The notes beneath the pieces are model-generated. The model saw only the letters and a list, made by a program, of their open reading frames with translations. It ran no database searches and was not told the origin of the DNA. A stretch of DNA of 64,000 nucleotides from Methylocystis iwaonis (GTDB lineage Bacteria; Pseudomonadota; Alphaproteobacteria; Rhizobiales; Beijerinckiaceae), in NCBI RefSeq assembly GCF_027925385.1, contig NZ_AP027144.1, positions 62,001-126,000 on the forward strand. Direction: 5' to 3'. Below, one piece after another: positions 1 through 9,778 of the stretch. Within the stretch, counting starts at the first letter, position 1. Each line of letters begins with the position of its first letter. A program made the position numbers and the translations under genes.

Positions 1-191
1 AATCGTTCCTCCCCCGTAATGATTCTATGCACCGTGACGTAAACTCCTTCACGCCACACTACTGGCGTCTGATCGCGAAGCGCATCTAAACTGAAACCCT
101 TCTCAACTACTTCCTGTAAAGCTTCCAATTGAGCGTTTAATGCATTGACGCGCTTCAGCGCGTATTCGATGCTTTGTCGAGATCGATGGCG
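1..191 (-). other. possible gene remnant, runs off left edge
   Basis: On the minus strand a frame stays open from a TAG at 192-194 to the window edge. It reads like coding sequence, with an amphipathic helical stretch (RQSIEYALKRVNALNAQLEA) followed by a strand-like segment (VVWREGVYVTVHRII). No ATG or GTG start lies after the upstream stop; the first usable start is a TTG about 20 codons in. It is therefore either a broken gene or one whose frame shifts. I do not recognise the family. It points away from the siderophore operon and is unlikely to belong to it. Confidence 0.3.
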
Positions 192-386
192 CTACACAAC
201 TGAACGCCCTCGGATCACCTAAATCCGCCCGCAACTGATTTCAGCTTAGAGAACATCAAGATGAATATCGTCTACAGCTCCTCATAAGTACTCATCTCCC
301 TTAAAAAAAAACTCCGCTGAACTAGCGTGCCGGCAGCTCAGCCGAACGCAGCGACATTGTCTTGCGCCTTGCACGGAGCGCAGAAA

Positions 387-1403
387 ATGATCCCCAATCT
401 CTGTTCTTTCGTTGGTGACACGCCTCTCGTGGAGCTGGAAGTCCCTTTCCAAAATACGGCCATCAGGCTGTTCGCGAAGTTGGAAATGTTCAACCCCGGA
501 GGCAGCGTCAAGGACCGGCCGGCATTGTTCATGATCCAGCAAGCGATAGCCGAAGGCAAAATCACCAAAGGTAGCCATTTGGTCGAGAGTTCGTCCGGGA
601 ATCTCGCCATCGCGATTGCAATGATCGCACGGCAAATGAAGCTGGAGTTTACGGCCGTCATCGATCCCAACATCACGAAAAGCAACCGCGATCTGATCGA
701 GACTTATGGCGCCAAAATCGAACTGGTCGAAGAGAAGGACGAAGAAGGCGGCTATTTGCGATCGCGAATTCGGCGCGTACGCCGACTTTTGGACGAACTG
801 CCTAACGCCGTCTGGCTGAACCAGTACGCCAATCCAAACAACCGACGATCTCATTACGAAGGCGTCGGAGCGGAAATTGTACGAGACATGCCGATCGAGC
901 CGACACACGCCTTTATCGGCGTCAGCACATGCGGAACGATCATGGGGGTGGCTCGTCGACTGCGGGAAGCGTGGCCGACCGTTCGTATCGTGGCTGTCGA
1001 TGTCGTCGGCTCTGTCATATTCGGCTCTCCAGGTGGAAAGAGACGGCTTCCGGGCATCGGCGCCAGCCGTGTTCCAGAACAACTCGACACGTGCGAGATC
1101 GATGAAGTCGTCTATGTGACCGATTGGGAGTCCATGCAGGGTTGCTATCGGCTCGTTCGCGAAGAGGGACTTCTCGCGGGCGGCTCCTCGGGCTCGATTA
1201 TCGCAGCAATCGAAAAAGCGGCCCCTCGCCTTCCGCGAGGCGCCGTCATCGTCACGATCATGCCAGATCGTGGCGAGCGTTATCTCGACACTGTCTACAG
1301 TCGTAACTGGCTACCTGAGAGCGAGCGTGTGCGGCAACCTCTCCGCGAGTCGCACAAAATCCTCGCCAAGATCTCCGAATTGCAAAGCGTCACCCGATCT
1401 TAG
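387..1403 (+). CDS. sbnA: SbnA-like N-(2-amino-2-carboxyethyl)-L-glutamate synthase
   Basis: This is a PLP enzyme of the cysteine synthase fold, 338 residues. In staphyloferrin B synthesis SbnA joins O-phospho-L-serine and L-glutamate to give ACEGA, the precursor of L-2,3-diaminopropionate (Dap). The PLP lysine is Lys42 in NPGGSVKDRPA. The substrate loop ESSSGNLAIA and the tail block IVTIMPDRGERYLD match the SbnA subfamily rather than CysK. I chose the ATG at 387 because GGAG sits 8 nt upstream and the protein then begins like S. aureus SbnA; a GTG at 327 would add 20 unmatched residues. It is the first gene of a nine-gene operon in exact sbnA-I order. I see no convincing Fur or iron-box operator in the 190 bp upstream. 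Assignment rests on sequence resemblance plus synteny. Confidence 0.93.
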   Translation: MIPNLCSFVGDTPLVELEVPFQNTAIRLFAKLEMFNPGGSVKDRPALFMIQQAIAEGKITKGSHLVESSSGNLAIAIAMIARQMKLEFTAVIDPNITKSNRDLIETYGAKIELVEEKDEEGGYLRSRIRRVRRLLDELPNAVWLNQYANPNNRRSHYEGVGAEIVRDMPIEPTHAFIGVSTCGTIMGVARRLREAWPTVRIVAVDVVGSVIFGSPGGKRRLPGIGASRVPEQLDTCEIDEVVYVTDWESMQGCYRLVREEGLLAGGSSGSIIAAIEKAAPRLPRGAVIVTIMPDRGERYLDTVYSRNWLPESERVRQPLRESHKILAKISELQSVTRS

Positions 1404-1442
1404 CCGGCCAAAAATATCTTTCTCTTCCTGAGGTCTTCATCA

Positions 1443-2486
1443 ATGAGCGCTCTCGACATCGCCCGGCATGCGCCGGCGACCACTCATGCATTGCGTTTTC
1501 TCTCCCGCACCGACATCGCTTCTCTCGGGGGCGATCGTTCCGGGCTCTACATGCAAGCGGTGGAAGACGGTTTCCGACTTCATGCTGCGGGCGACTATGC
1601 TCAGCCGCTGAAGCCCTACTTGCGCAGCCCCCGTTCCTCCCATATCGCCGACCGCATCATCGCCATGCCCGCCTGGATCGGCGGCGACGATCCGATCGCG
1701 GGGCTCAAATGGATCGGATCGAAACACGACAACCCCTCGGCCCGGTCAATCGAACGAGCCAGCGCCGTCATCGTCCTGAACGATCCCAGCACGCATTTTC
1801 CGATTGCAATTCTGGAGGCGGGTCGGATCAGCGCTCTGCGCACCGCCGCCGTCACGGGCGTGGCCTGTCGTCACCTCGCCAAACCGATATTCCATCGAGT
1901 GGCGATCATCGGTTGCGGCCCCATCGGACGCACGCAGATCGAGATGTTCTGCGAGCAATTCCCACATGTTCGAGAGATCCGTCTTCACGACGTCCATGCA
2001 GGAAACCTCAGCGAGGGAGTTCAATGGGCGCGGGCTACGTTTCCCGAAGTAAAATTCACGCCTGTCGAGCATCCTCGCGCCGCCATCGAGGGAGCGGAGG
2101 TGGTGGTGACCTGTACGGTAACCGATCGGCCATACCTGCAATTCGAATGGCTTTCGCCGGGAACGTTCCTCGCCAATGTCTCCATAATGGACGCAGAAAA
2201 GGAAGTTTTCCTGAGGGCGGACAAAGTCGTCGTTGACGACTGGGATCAATCCAACCGGGAAAAAAAGATCATCAATCAGCTCGTCGAGGCGGGCGCCTTC
2301 TCGAGGCGGCAGCTCCATGCCGAACTCGGCGAGATCGTCGTCGGCTCCAAGCCGGGCCGCGAGAGCGGCGAAGAAATTATTCTGCTCAACCCGATGGGGA
2401 TGGCGATCGACGACATCGTCTGCGCGCGCGCGATTCTCCGCCGCGCCGAAGCAGAAGACGTCGGAACAATGCTCGATTTGTTCTGA
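1443..2486 (+). CDS. sbnB: SbnB-like ACEGA dehydrogenase (ornithine cyclodeaminase family)
   Basis: A 347-residue member of the ornithine cyclodeaminase/mu-crystallin family. In the staphyloferrin B pathway SbnB uses NAD to cleave ACEGA oxidatively into L-Dap and 2-oxoglutarate, both of which later enter the siderophore. The dinucleotide-binding turn is visible as VAIIGCGPIGRTQIEMF near residue 150, and the family block RISALRTAAVTGVA precedes it. It follows sbnA by 39 bp with a GAGG ribosome site before the ATG. Length fits the S. aureus enzyme. The neighbour SbnA makes its substrate and the three NIS synthetases use its products, so function is well supported by context. Confidence 0.93.
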   Translation: MSALDIARHAPATTHALRFLSRTDIASLGGDRSGLYMQAVEDGFRLHAAGDYAQPLKPYLRSPRSSHIADRIIAMPAWIGGDDPIAGLKWIGSKHDNPSARSIERASAVIVLNDPSTHFPIAILEAGRISALRTAAVTGVACRHLAKPIFHRVAIIGCGPIGRTQIEMFCEQFPHVREIRLHDVHAGNLSEGVQWARATFPEVKFTPVEHPRAAIEGAEVVVTCTVTDRPYLQFEWLSPGTFLANVSIMDAEKEVFLRADKVVVDDWDQSNREKKIINQLVEAGAFSRRQLHAELGEIVVGSKPGRESGEEIILLNPMGMAIDDIVCARAILRRAEAEDVGTMLDLF

Positions 2487-2494
2487 GGTCGATC

Positions 2495-4270
2495 ATGCGC
2501 CAGCCGCTCGTCGCTTCGGCCGACCCTATGCTCGCGGAGCTTCTGGAACTCTTGTGGATGGAGGATATCGCGGGCTTTCGCTCGCGGATTATGGTCGAAG
2601 CCCGAGACGGCCGAGCGCCGATCCGGTTGCGTCTCGGCGAGCACGAACTTTCGGCGGAGCTCGCCTGGGACGCCTGGCGCGAGGAGTTTCGCCCGGCGGC
2701 GGTCTTCGAGCGCTCGTCGGAGGACGTCCTTCTGCCATTAGACGCGAGAGCTCTGTTGTGGATAGTTCTTTCGAGTTTGCGCGATCTCGATCTCGCCACA
2801 CTCGATCGCACCATGCGTCAACTCGACGATAGCGTTCGAAATTCCGAGCTTCTGGAGCAAGCCGCAGCTCGTCTCGTGAACGACAGCAAGCTCGCCCTCG
2901 CAAAGAACAACAACCCGATCTGGGAGCGGCTGGCCGCATGGCGCGACCGACCCTTCCACCCGCTCGCGCGCGGCAGGGGAGGCTGGGGACGAGATGAAAT
3001 CGAATCCTATGGAGCGGAGTTTGGACGCTTATTCGCGCTGCGTTGGTGTGCGGTGTCGCGGCACCGTATCCGGATGTCTCCAGCCATGGAGCGAGGAGAG
3101 CCCGCGGATTTCGTCCTCGATCCATCCCAAGTGGAAGCATTGACAGAGGAAATGGCTCGAAACGGCCTTGCGGCGAGTCATATCGCGATTCCTGTTCACC
3201 CGTGGCATTTGGACACGGCGGTCGCTCTCGAATTCGCCTCCGAATTGGCCTCGGGCGAGATCGTCGCTCTTGCCTTCGTTGGCCCTCTCGTTTCTGCGAT
3301 GTCTTCTTTGAGAACGGCCGCGATTGCTGCAAATCCTCATCGCCATATAAAGCTTCCCTTGGATGTCTGTACGCTGGGCGTGCGCCGGCTCATGAGCGCC
3401 CAGTCGCTTCACAACGGATTGATGGGCGCAGCCCTACTGGAGCAAGCCTGTTCGCGCAGACCGATCATCGCTGCGCGGGTTCTGATCGCCAACGAAACAC
3501 GCTTCTGGACTTTCGACGAGACGTCACGCGACATATTCGCACCGCGCACGGCCGTTCTCGGATGCGCCATTCGCGACCTTCCTGTCCCCGCCGACGGCGC
3601 GGCGCTCGTCGCGCTGGCGAGCTTTGCCGTCGCGCCGTGTGCCGGATTGCCTCCGGCGATCGAACAGGCGCTCGAGATGCGGCCCGGAACAAGTGTGGAA
3701 AGCTTCCTCGAGGAGCTCTTTCGGCTCGTCATCGGCGTTGCCATCGAGGCGCTGCATTGCGGCTTCATGCCGGAGATGCACGGCCAGAACGTCTTGATCG
3801 AGCTGGTCCGCGGACAGCCTACCAGGATAATCCTGCGCGATCACGACACTGTGCGCTGCCTGCCGGAATGGCTGAGGAGAGCGGGTCTTGAGCCGCCGGC
3901 CTATCTGATCAAGGACCCCGGCCGCGCGACCATGCTCCTGGAGCGCGCGGAGAACCTGATCGCCTATGCGCAGACGCTGCTGTTCGATGTCGCCTTGCGG
4001 GCGATTTGCGAAGCGGTCGATCGTTCGGGGCGTCTCGAACTTCTCGCTTCGAAGCGCCTGCTCCGGCGCGTCACTGCGCGGGAGATCGAGACGCTCGACG
4101 CGCCGCCGGATATTCGCGAGCAACTGAGGATCGCTTTTCTCGATGATCGAGAATGGCCCTTCAAGCAGATTCTGACTCCTCTTCTCGCAACCACGCAACT
4201 CGGCCTCGGCATGCCGAGCGCGATCGGCCGGGCGAAAAACCCGCTCGCCAATGTTGAGCAGGTCCCATGA
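2495..4270 (+). CDS. sbnC: SbnC-like NIS synthetase (IucA/IucC family)
   Basis: A 591-residue NRPS-independent siderophore (NIS) synthetase. These cytosolic enzymes adenylate a carboxylate with ATP and condense it with an amine. Family signatures are visible: PFHPLARGRGGW for the N-terminal ATP-site HP motif, a central IPVHPWH, and EMHGQNVLIE followed by RDHDTVR in the C-terminal fingers/palm fold. By gene position it corresponds to SbnC, which in S. aureus performs the last condensation, adding 2-oxoglutarate to the citryl backbone; this substrate role is inferred from synteny, not from residues. GAGG lies 6 nt before the ATG. It overlaps sbnD by ATGA at 4267-4270, indicating translational coupling. 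Confidence 0.9.
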   Translation: MRQPLVASADPMLAELLELLWMEDIAGFRSRIMVEARDGRAPIRLRLGEHELSAELAWDAWREEFRPAAVFERSSEDVLLPLDARALLWIVLSSLRDLDLATLDRTMRQLDDSVRNSELLEQAAARLVNDSKLALAKNNNPIWERLAAWRDRPFHPLARGRGGWGRDEIESYGAEFGRLFALRWCAVSRHRIRMSPAMERGEPADFVLDPSQVEALTEEMARNGLAASHIAIPVHPWHLDTAVALEFASELASGEIVALAFVGPLVSAMSSLRTAAIAANPHRHIKLPLDVCTLGVRRLMSAQSLHNGLMGAALLEQACSRRPIIAARVLIANETRFWTFDETSRDIFAPRTAVLGCAIRDLPVPADGAALVALASFAVAPCAGLPPAIEQALEMRPGTSVESFLEELFRLVIGVAIEALHCGFMPEMHGQNVLIELVRGQPTRIILRDHDTVRCLPEWLRRAGLEPPAYLIKDPGRATMLLERAENLIAYAQTLLFDVALRAICEAVDRSGRLELLASKRLLRRVTAREIETLDAPPDIREQLRIAFLDDREWPFKQILTPLLATTQLGLGMPSAIGRAKNPLANVEQVP

Positions 4271-5433
4271 GCGCATCTTTTCAGCGCTCCCGACGCGCCT
4301 CGCTTCTCGTCGTGCAATTCGTGACGGCCGCTACGCCGCTCGCGGTCGTTCCCTTTCTGTCTCTGCAATTGGATCTGCTGACGCGAGGACGAACAGCGGA
4401 GGCTTCCTTCTGGACCGCGGTGGCTGCCGCCGCGCCCGCAGCGACCGCGGTGGTCGCGACGCCGCTCTGGGGCCGTTTTGCGCGCGGGTGCGGGATGTCT
4501 ATGCTGCTGTTTTCGACTTGCGCCTTGACCGCCGCGAGCTACTTTACCATGGCCGTCGCCGATGGCGCCGCGACGTTTACGATTGGCCGCGCTCTGCAAG
4601 GCGCCGCCGGCAGCGGCATCATCCTGCTGCTGGCGATCGACTGCTCGAGCGCGCGTGCTACGCGCGGTTATGTCGACCTACAGCAAGCGTTCTCCGCAGG
4701 CTGCCTCGTCGGACCTATTCTCGGCGGCTGGGCTTTCGCGCATCAGCGTCTCTCGCTTTTGCTGTGCTTTGCGGCCGTCGCTCTGCTCGCGCTCGCGATT
4801 GCCTGCGCCTTGCTCTTCAGGACAGCCCGTTTCCATCCGCCCCAAGGGCGAGAAGGCGAGAACGGATTGTCCGAACCGGTCTTTGCACGGCGCGGTCGCA
4901 ATCGCGTGCTGATCGTCGCCGCGCTGTTCGGGACGGCCGGCGCTTTCGGATTCACTCCCTTTTTTGCGGAATGGGCGGCGAGGCGAGACGCCGCCCATCT
5001 GGACCCGAGCACCGCAGGCATGGTCCACGCGTCGGCCTGGTTAGCCGCGATGATCATTCTCCCCATATGGAGTCGGGTTATCGAAAGCGTAGCGGCGACT
5101 CGTTCGATTGCGTTTTCATTGGTGGGGACGTCGGCAGCCTGCGCCGCGCTGTCCCTTTCGGCGACCCCGCCCTGGATAATCGCTTTTCGCGTCGCGCACG
5201 GAGCCTTTCATTCGGGACTCAATCCGGCCCTCTACGCCGGCGTCAGCCGATCGAACGAACACGCCGGAGAACTCGCCTCCGCCCGCACGGCTGTAACGCT
5301 TGGACAGATTCTCGGTCCTGCGTTATGCGGCGCCGTCGTTCCCTTCACCGGCATCGATGGCGCGCTCGCGCTCGCGGCGGGACTTCCCGCCATCGGACTG
5401 CTCGTTCTCTTCAGCATGCGAGGCGACCGATGA
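4267..5433 (+). CDS. sbnD: SbnD-like MFS siderophore exporter
   Basis: A 388-residue major facilitator superfamily protein with about twelve hydrophobic segments and the usual short basic cytoplasmic loops. In S. aureus SbnD exports staphyloferrin B across the cytoplasmic membrane. The gene occupies the sbnD position between the first and second NIS synthetase genes and overlaps both neighbours by ATGA, so it is translated with the biosynthetic genes. Because this cell is Gram-negative, an outer-membrane step must also exist; none is encoded inside this operon. Specificity is inferred from the operon, since MFS sequence alone does not define substrate. Confidence 0.88.
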   Translation: MSASFQRSRRASLLVVQFVTAATPLAVVPFLSLQLDLLTRGRTAEASFWTAVAAAAPAATAVVATPLWGRFARGCGMSMLLFSTCALTAASYFTMAVADGAATFTIGRALQGAAGSGIILLLAIDCSSARATRGYVDLQQAFSAGCLVGPILGGWAFAHQRLSLLLCFAAVALLALAIACALLFRTARFHPPQGREGENGLSEPVFARRGRNRVLIVAALFGTAGAFGFTPFFAEWAARRDAAHLDPSTAGMVHASAWLAAMIILPIWSRVIESVAATRSIAFSLVGTSAACAALSLSATPPWIIAFRVAHGAFHSGLNPALYAGVSRSNEHAGELASARTAVTLGQILGPALCGAVVPFTGIDGALALAAGLPAIGLLVLFSMRGDR

Positions 5434-7151
5434 CGACCGTGAACGAAGAACCCGCGGCCCTATGGGACCGTCTGGAACGAAACCGGCTGATCAACACCTG
5501 GGTGCGCGAGAGATGCCCCGAGCTCGCCGCGAGGATGGCCGAGAGATCGACCGAGGCTGCGGCGGCCGTCTGGGAAATTCCTGTCGGCAGCCAATCCCTG
5601 CTCGCCGTCTGCGGGCGCTACTCGCCCGGCGGATTCCACGACTGGAACGCAATCCGGCTCCATGATTCTCAGACGAGCGCAGACGAGATCGCGCCGTTCG
5701 ATCTCGCCCGCCTCATGCTCGATTCGCTCCGTCAGGGAACTTCAGACGCGAAGAGCCAGGCCTGCGAACGGATCCTTCAATCGATCGAGTCGAGCCGCAG
5801 CCATGCCGCCTTCCTGTCGAAACAGAAACCTGTCTCGTCCGCCGAGCAAGCCGAGCGCAGTCTTTGGTTCGGACATCCTTTCCATCCGCTCGCAAAGAGC
5901 ATCGTCGGTTTCACCTCCGCCGATTTCGAGAAATACGGGCCCGAACGGCACGCGCAATTTCAACTCTGCTGGCTTCTCGCCGAGCCGGATCGGGTCGAGA
6001 GCTACGTCTGCACGCCGGAGTTGATGTCGAGCGCCGACGCTGTGCTGGCCGAGGCGTCCGGATTGAGCAAGAGTGCGATCGCCGGCCGAACGCTCATCCC
6101 ATGTCATCCCTGGCAAGCGGCGCGCCTGAGGAACATTCCGCATATTCGCGACGATTTGAACTCGGGAGCATTGTCCGTTTTCGGTCCGTCGGGCAACGCC
6201 GCCGTTCCGACGTCTTCGGTGCGGACCATCTGGTTCAAGGAGCACGGCCTTTTCGTCAAACTTCCTCTCGAAGCTCGTATCACTAATTTCTCACGCGTGA
6301 ACACCGCAGAGCATCTGGCCCGCAGCGTAGCTGGCGCACGCGCGATCGCGGCGGCTGCAGAGCAGGTGCGCGCCGCAGGGCTCACCATTCTGCGGGAGGT
6401 GGGCGGACGAATCCTGCGCGACCGGCGGGATTCTCGCCGCAGCTACCCCGAGACTGGCTTTCTCTTGCGATTGGCCGACTTCGACGAAGGCGCCGATCCG
6501 ATCGTCGTCGCCGGTTTCGTGGAGCGAGATCCCCGCACAGGTCGTCCGAACGTGTCGGCCATCGCAGGGCGGCATTTCGACGAACAGCAACGGACCTTCG
6601 AGTGGGTCGAAAGATACATGGAGGTCGTTCTGCTTCCACTCATCAGACTGTTCGCCACGACAGGTCTCTGCCTCGAGGCGCATGCGCAAAACAGCCTAGT
6701 CGGTTTCGAGAACGGCTGGCCACGGCGCCTTTTCGTGCGCGATCTCGAAGGGGTCGCCGCCGATCGTGAGGTTTTCCAGCGCGCCCGTCCCTCCGCTGTC
6801 GCCTGTCTCGACGAAGCCTTGTTCTACGAGCGCGACGTGGTTCGTCGGCGTTTTCTCTATTACGTCATCGTCAATCACGTCGCTCACGTCTTGTCCGCGG
6901 TCGCGGAGCTTTCCGGCATGAGCGAGGAAAGCCTATGGACGGCGAGCCGCAGTGTGCTCGAAAAGGAAGCGGGCGCAGCGAGAACAATTATCGAAGAGCT
7001 TCTTTCCGCGTCTTTTCTGCCCGCCAAAGCCAATCTCACGAGTTGCGTCGCCGGACGCGGTGAAACGCCAGATTACGTGATGATCGCCAATCCGTTCACC
7101 GCCGGATGCGCGAATATTCGTCCTAGAAAAGTTGAAGAGGCTTCGCCATGA
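5430..7151 (+). CDS. sbnE: SbnE-like NIS synthetase (IucA/IucC family)
   Basis: A 573-residue NIS synthetase. The start is the ATG at 5430 that overlaps the sbnD stop; the same frame is open far upstream, but that part is only a shadow of sbnD. Motifs seen: FGHPFHPLAKSIVGF with EKYGPE, CHPWQ in the middle, KLPLEARITNFSRV, and EAHAQNSLV with a following RDLEG. In the S. aureus pathway SbnE makes the first bond, activating citrate and coupling it to L-Dap. The role here follows from position in the operon (fifth gene). It ends in an ATGA overlap with sbnF. Confidence 0.9.
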   Translation: MTTVNEEPAALWDRLERNRLINTWVRERCPELAARMAERSTEAAAAVWEIPVGSQSLLAVCGRYSPGGFHDWNAIRLHDSQTSADEIAPFDLARLMLDSLRQGTSDAKSQACERILQSIESSRSHAAFLSKQKPVSSAEQAERSLWFGHPFHPLAKSIVGFTSADFEKYGPERHAQFQLCWLLAEPDRVESYVCTPELMSSADAVLAEASGLSKSAIAGRTLIPCHPWQAARLRNIPHIRDDLNSGALSVFGPSGNAAVPTSSVRTIWFKEHGLFVKLPLEARITNFSRVNTAEHLARSVAGARAIAAAAEQVRAAGLTILREVGGRILRDRRDSRRSYPETGFLLRLADFDEGADPIVVAGFVERDPRTGRPNVSAIAGRHFDEQQRTFEWVERYMEVVLLPLIRLFATTGLCLEAHAQNSLVGFENGWPRRLFVRDLEGVAADREVFQRARPSAVACLDEALFYERDVVRRRFLYYVIVNHVAHVLSAVAELSGMSEESLWTASRSVLEKEAGAARTIIEELLSASFLPAKANLTSCVAGRGETPDYVMIANPFTAGCANIRPRKVEEASP

Positions 7152-8977
7152 CCTCCTGCGAACCGAGCAAAGCCAGGACGCCCGGTAAAATCGATCTTTC
7201 CGCGTGGGTGGTCGCTGGCCGCCGAGTCGTCTCGCAATTGCTGACGGCGATCGTGAACGAAAACCTCACTCCCGACGGCATGATTTCGATCGATTCAGTC
7301 AATTCTCGAGAAGCAGAAATTGTTCTGGACGTCCTTCCGGGATCGCTTCGTTATAGGGCGCGGGCTCACCGTGCGCTCGCCTACGATCGCCTATTGGTGA
7401 TCGAGAACTCGGTGCGCAGAATATCGGAGACCGAGCAAGGCGTTCAGGATCCGATGCGTCTGCTGGCCGATCTTCTTCCGGCGCTTCCAGGAACCGCAGA
7501 AACCCGAGCGCAGTTCATCGATGAAATTCTCCGTACCTGGTCGAATCACGCACAGTCGCTCAGCTTTGGCATAGCCAACGGCGCGAAGTTAGCGACGCTT
7601 CCGTTCGGGGAAGCCGAGAGCGCTCTTACGGATGGGCATCGGCTCCATCCATGCTTCAAATCCCGGATCGGCTTCTCGCCGAGCGACAATCTTGCTTATG
7701 GACCCGAATTCGCGAACGCCGTCCGGCCGATCTGGCTCGCGGTCCATCGGAAGTTGGTGACGAGCCGTGCTATTGGCGCGGCGAATGCTCAGGATCGCGC
7801 AGTTATCGCCGCGTCGATCGACAAGGCGAGCAGGCGAGAATTTTCCGCCGCGCTCGCCAGTATGGTCGACGAGCCAAACGCTTACCACTGGCTACCCGTG
7901 CATCCCTGGCAATGGGAAAGGGTCATCGAGCCGCGAACGGTCGCTCCGAGGGCAGATTCTCGCATAATCTTCCTGGGGACGTCACAACGCCGATATCTGC
8001 CACAACAATCGATCCGCACGCTGTCGGACATGAGCGAACGTCGCGCGCCTTCTCTGAAACTCTCTTTGTCCATACGCAATACGTCGACCGCGCGAACGCT
8101 CGCGCGCCATACTGTCTTGAACGCGCCTATCGTCAGCGAATGGCTCAGAACCATCGCATTCTCGGATTCGTTCCTCGCCCGCACGGGCGTAATTCTTCTC
8201 ATGGAGCATATGGGCAGCGCCGTCGCTCTGCCAGAGGATGACGATCCGTTCGGAGGACTGACCGGCGCTCTCGCGGCGATCTGGCGCGACCCCATCGACA
8301 TCTTTCTTACCGAAGGTGAAAGGGCCGCGCCTTTCGCATTGCTCACGCATCTCGATCACGATGGCAGGCCGGCAATCGAGGACTGGATTTGGCGACACGG
8401 CGCGGAAGCATGGATTTCGGCGTTGCTCCGTGCGGCGATGCTTCCTGTCGTTCACCTGCTTCTCGCTCGCGGAGTCGCCCTCGAGAGCCATCAACAAAAC
8501 ATGATCTTGGTGCATCGTGACGGATTGCCGATCCGCATTGCGCTGAAGGATTTCCACGATGGCGTTCGGTTCATTCCGAGCCTGCTCGATGCGCCGTGCC
8601 CGAGCCTCGCCTCGACGCCTGTCGAGCATGCGCGCGTCAATCCCAACTCCTATGTAGAGGCGAGCGATCCCGAAGACGTACGCGACTTCATGTTCGACGC
8701 CCTGTTCGGTGTCAATCTCGCCGAACTCGCATTCTTCCTCGATCGCCACTTCGATTTCGACGAGCATCGATTCTGGCTACTGGCGATCGACGTCCTTCGC
8801 GAATATCTGCGAGAAAACGACAGCGCGCGCGCGGGTGTGAAGACGTTTCGCTTTCTCGATCCATCGGTCGCCGTCGAGGATCTCGCGCGGCGCCGTTTGA
8901 AGCCCGACGTCACTTCGGGAAGGCTTGCACGCAATCCTCTCGCCAGTCTGGGCGGCGACATCGAGATGTTCTCATGA
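7148..8977 (+). CDS. sbnF: SbnF-like NIS synthetase (IucA/IucC family)
   Basis: A 609-residue third NIS synthetase. Motifs seen: HRLHPCFKSRIGFSPSD, LPVHPWQWE, KLSLSIRNTSTARTLA and ESHQQNMILVH followed by ALKDFHDG. In S. aureus SbnF attaches the second Dap to the citryl-diaminoethane intermediate made by SbnE and SbnH; that role is inferred here from gene order. The N-terminal 20 residues are poorly conserved, so the exact start is supported mainly by the ATGA overlap with sbnE. It overlaps sbnG by ATGA at its end. Three different NIS synthetases in one operon are needed to build the asymmetric staphyloferrin B chain. Confidence 0.9.
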   Translation: MTSCEPSKARTPGKIDLSAWVVAGRRVVSQLLTAIVNENLTPDGMISIDSVNSREAEIVLDVLPGSLRYRARAHRALAYDRLLVIENSVRRISETEQGVQDPMRLLADLLPALPGTAETRAQFIDEILRTWSNHAQSLSFGIANGAKLATLPFGEAESALTDGHRLHPCFKSRIGFSPSDNLAYGPEFANAVRPIWLAVHRKLVTSRAIGAANAQDRAVIAASIDKASRREFSAALASMVDEPNAYHWLPVHPWQWERVIEPRTVAPRADSRIIFLGTSQRRYLPQQSIRTLSDMSERRAPSLKLSLSIRNTSTARTLARHTVLNAPIVSEWLRTIAFSDSFLARTGVILLMEHMGSAVALPEDDDPFGGLTGALAAIWRDPIDIFLTEGERAAPFALLTHLDHDGRPAIEDWIWRHGAEAWISALLRAAMLPVVHLLLARGVALESHQQNMILVHRDGLPIRIALKDFHDGVRFIPSLLDAPCPSLASTPVEHARVNPNSYVEASDPEDVRDFMFDALFGVNLAELAFFLDRHFDFDEHRFWLLAIDVLREYLRENDSARAGVKTFRFLDPSVAVEDLARRRLKPDVTSGRLARNPLASLGGDIEMFS

Positions 8978-9771
8978 ACGCGCGGCTGAGACTGCGAAGA
9001 CTGCTCGATCAGGGCCAGCCCGCCGGAGGGCTTTTCCTTTCCCTGCCCGCCCCTGGAGTTATCGAGATCGCCGCCGTCGCGGGATTCGATTTCGTTCTGA
9101 TCGATCTGGAGCACACGCTGATCGGCGGGAGGGAGCTGGAGGAACTGATCGCCGCGGCCGATCGCTCGGGAATAAGCGCTCTGGTGCGAGTCGCGGATGC
9201 ACGCTCCGATCGCATTGTTCCGGTCTTGGACGCCGGAGCGGCTGGCGTCGTGGTCGCGCGCGTGTCGAGCATCGAGGACGCCAGAGAAGCGATCCGCCGA
9301 GCGCGCTACGCCCCCTTGGGGAACAGGGGATTGAATGCTGGCCGGCTTGGGCGTTTTGGAGATTGCGACCTGCCTGCGTTTCTTCGGCAGCTCGATCAAG
9401 AAACGCTCGTGATCGCGCTCATAGAGGATGCGGTCGGCCTCGTCGCCGCTGAAGAAATCGCTTCTCTGCCCGGGCTCGACGGCCTGCTCCTCGGAGCCGC
9501 CGACTACTCTCAGTCGATTGGCATCCCCTGGCAGACCACAGCAGAGCCGGTTCGGGCGGCGGACCGACAACTTGCCGCGATCGCCCGTCGAACCGGCCGC
9601 TATTTCTTCGCAATTCCGCGGCGCGACGACGACGTCGTCGATTATCTCCGCGACGGCGCGCTCGGGATCATCGCCGGTAATGACCGTGGCGTTCTGCGGC
9701 AGGCGCTTTCGTCAAAAGACCGCCTCTGGCGTGAGATCTACCGCAGGCAAGAATTAAAAGCAGGAGAATAG
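8974..9771 (+). CDS. sbnG: SbnG-like citrate synthase (HpcH/HpaI aldolase fold)
   Basis: A 265-residue protein of the HpcH/HpaI metal-dependent aldolase family. In staphyloferrin B loci SbnG condenses oxaloacetate and acetyl-CoA to citrate, which frees siderophore synthesis from the TCA-cycle enzyme. Seen: the opening block GFDFVLIDLEHTLIG, a metal-site region LIEDAVGLVAAEEI and the glycine-rich DGLLLGAADYSQSIG. The start at 8974 overlaps the sbnF stop by ATGA; the open frame extends upstream, but only as a shadow of sbnF. A plain aldolase with another substrate cannot be excluded on sequence, but position between sbnF and sbnH makes citrate formation the best reading. Confidence 0.88.
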   Translation: MNARLRLRRLLDQGQPAGGLFLSLPAPGVIEIAAVAGFDFVLIDLEHTLIGGRELEELIAAADRSGISALVRVADARSDRIVPVLDAGAAGVVVARVSSIEDAREAIRRARYAPLGNRGLNAGRLGRFGDCDLPAFLRQLDQETLVIALIEDAVGLVAAEEIASLPGLDGLLLGAADYSQSIGIPWQTTAEPVRAADRQLAAIARRTGRYFFAIPRRDDDVVDYLRDGALGIIAGNDRGVLRQALSSKDRLWREIYRRQELKAGE

Positions 9772-9778
9772 AGGACGA

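Noticed and set aside
251..272. GAAC ... CGTC pair upstream of sbnA resembling an ECF promoter
   Set aside because: The spacer is 14 nt, shorter than the 16-17 nt usual for such promoters; such tetramers are common by chance.
327..386. GTG start for sbnA at 327
   Set aside because: It adds 20 residues without similarity to SbnA, while the ATG at 387 has a well-spaced GGAG site and the expected N-terminus.
4251..5429. A long frame that continues upstream of sbnE to 4251, giving a 966-residue reading
   Set aside because: The first 390 or so codons lie over sbnD in another frame and read as Arg/Ser-rich noise; the ATG at 5430 with an ATGA overlap is the real sbnE start.
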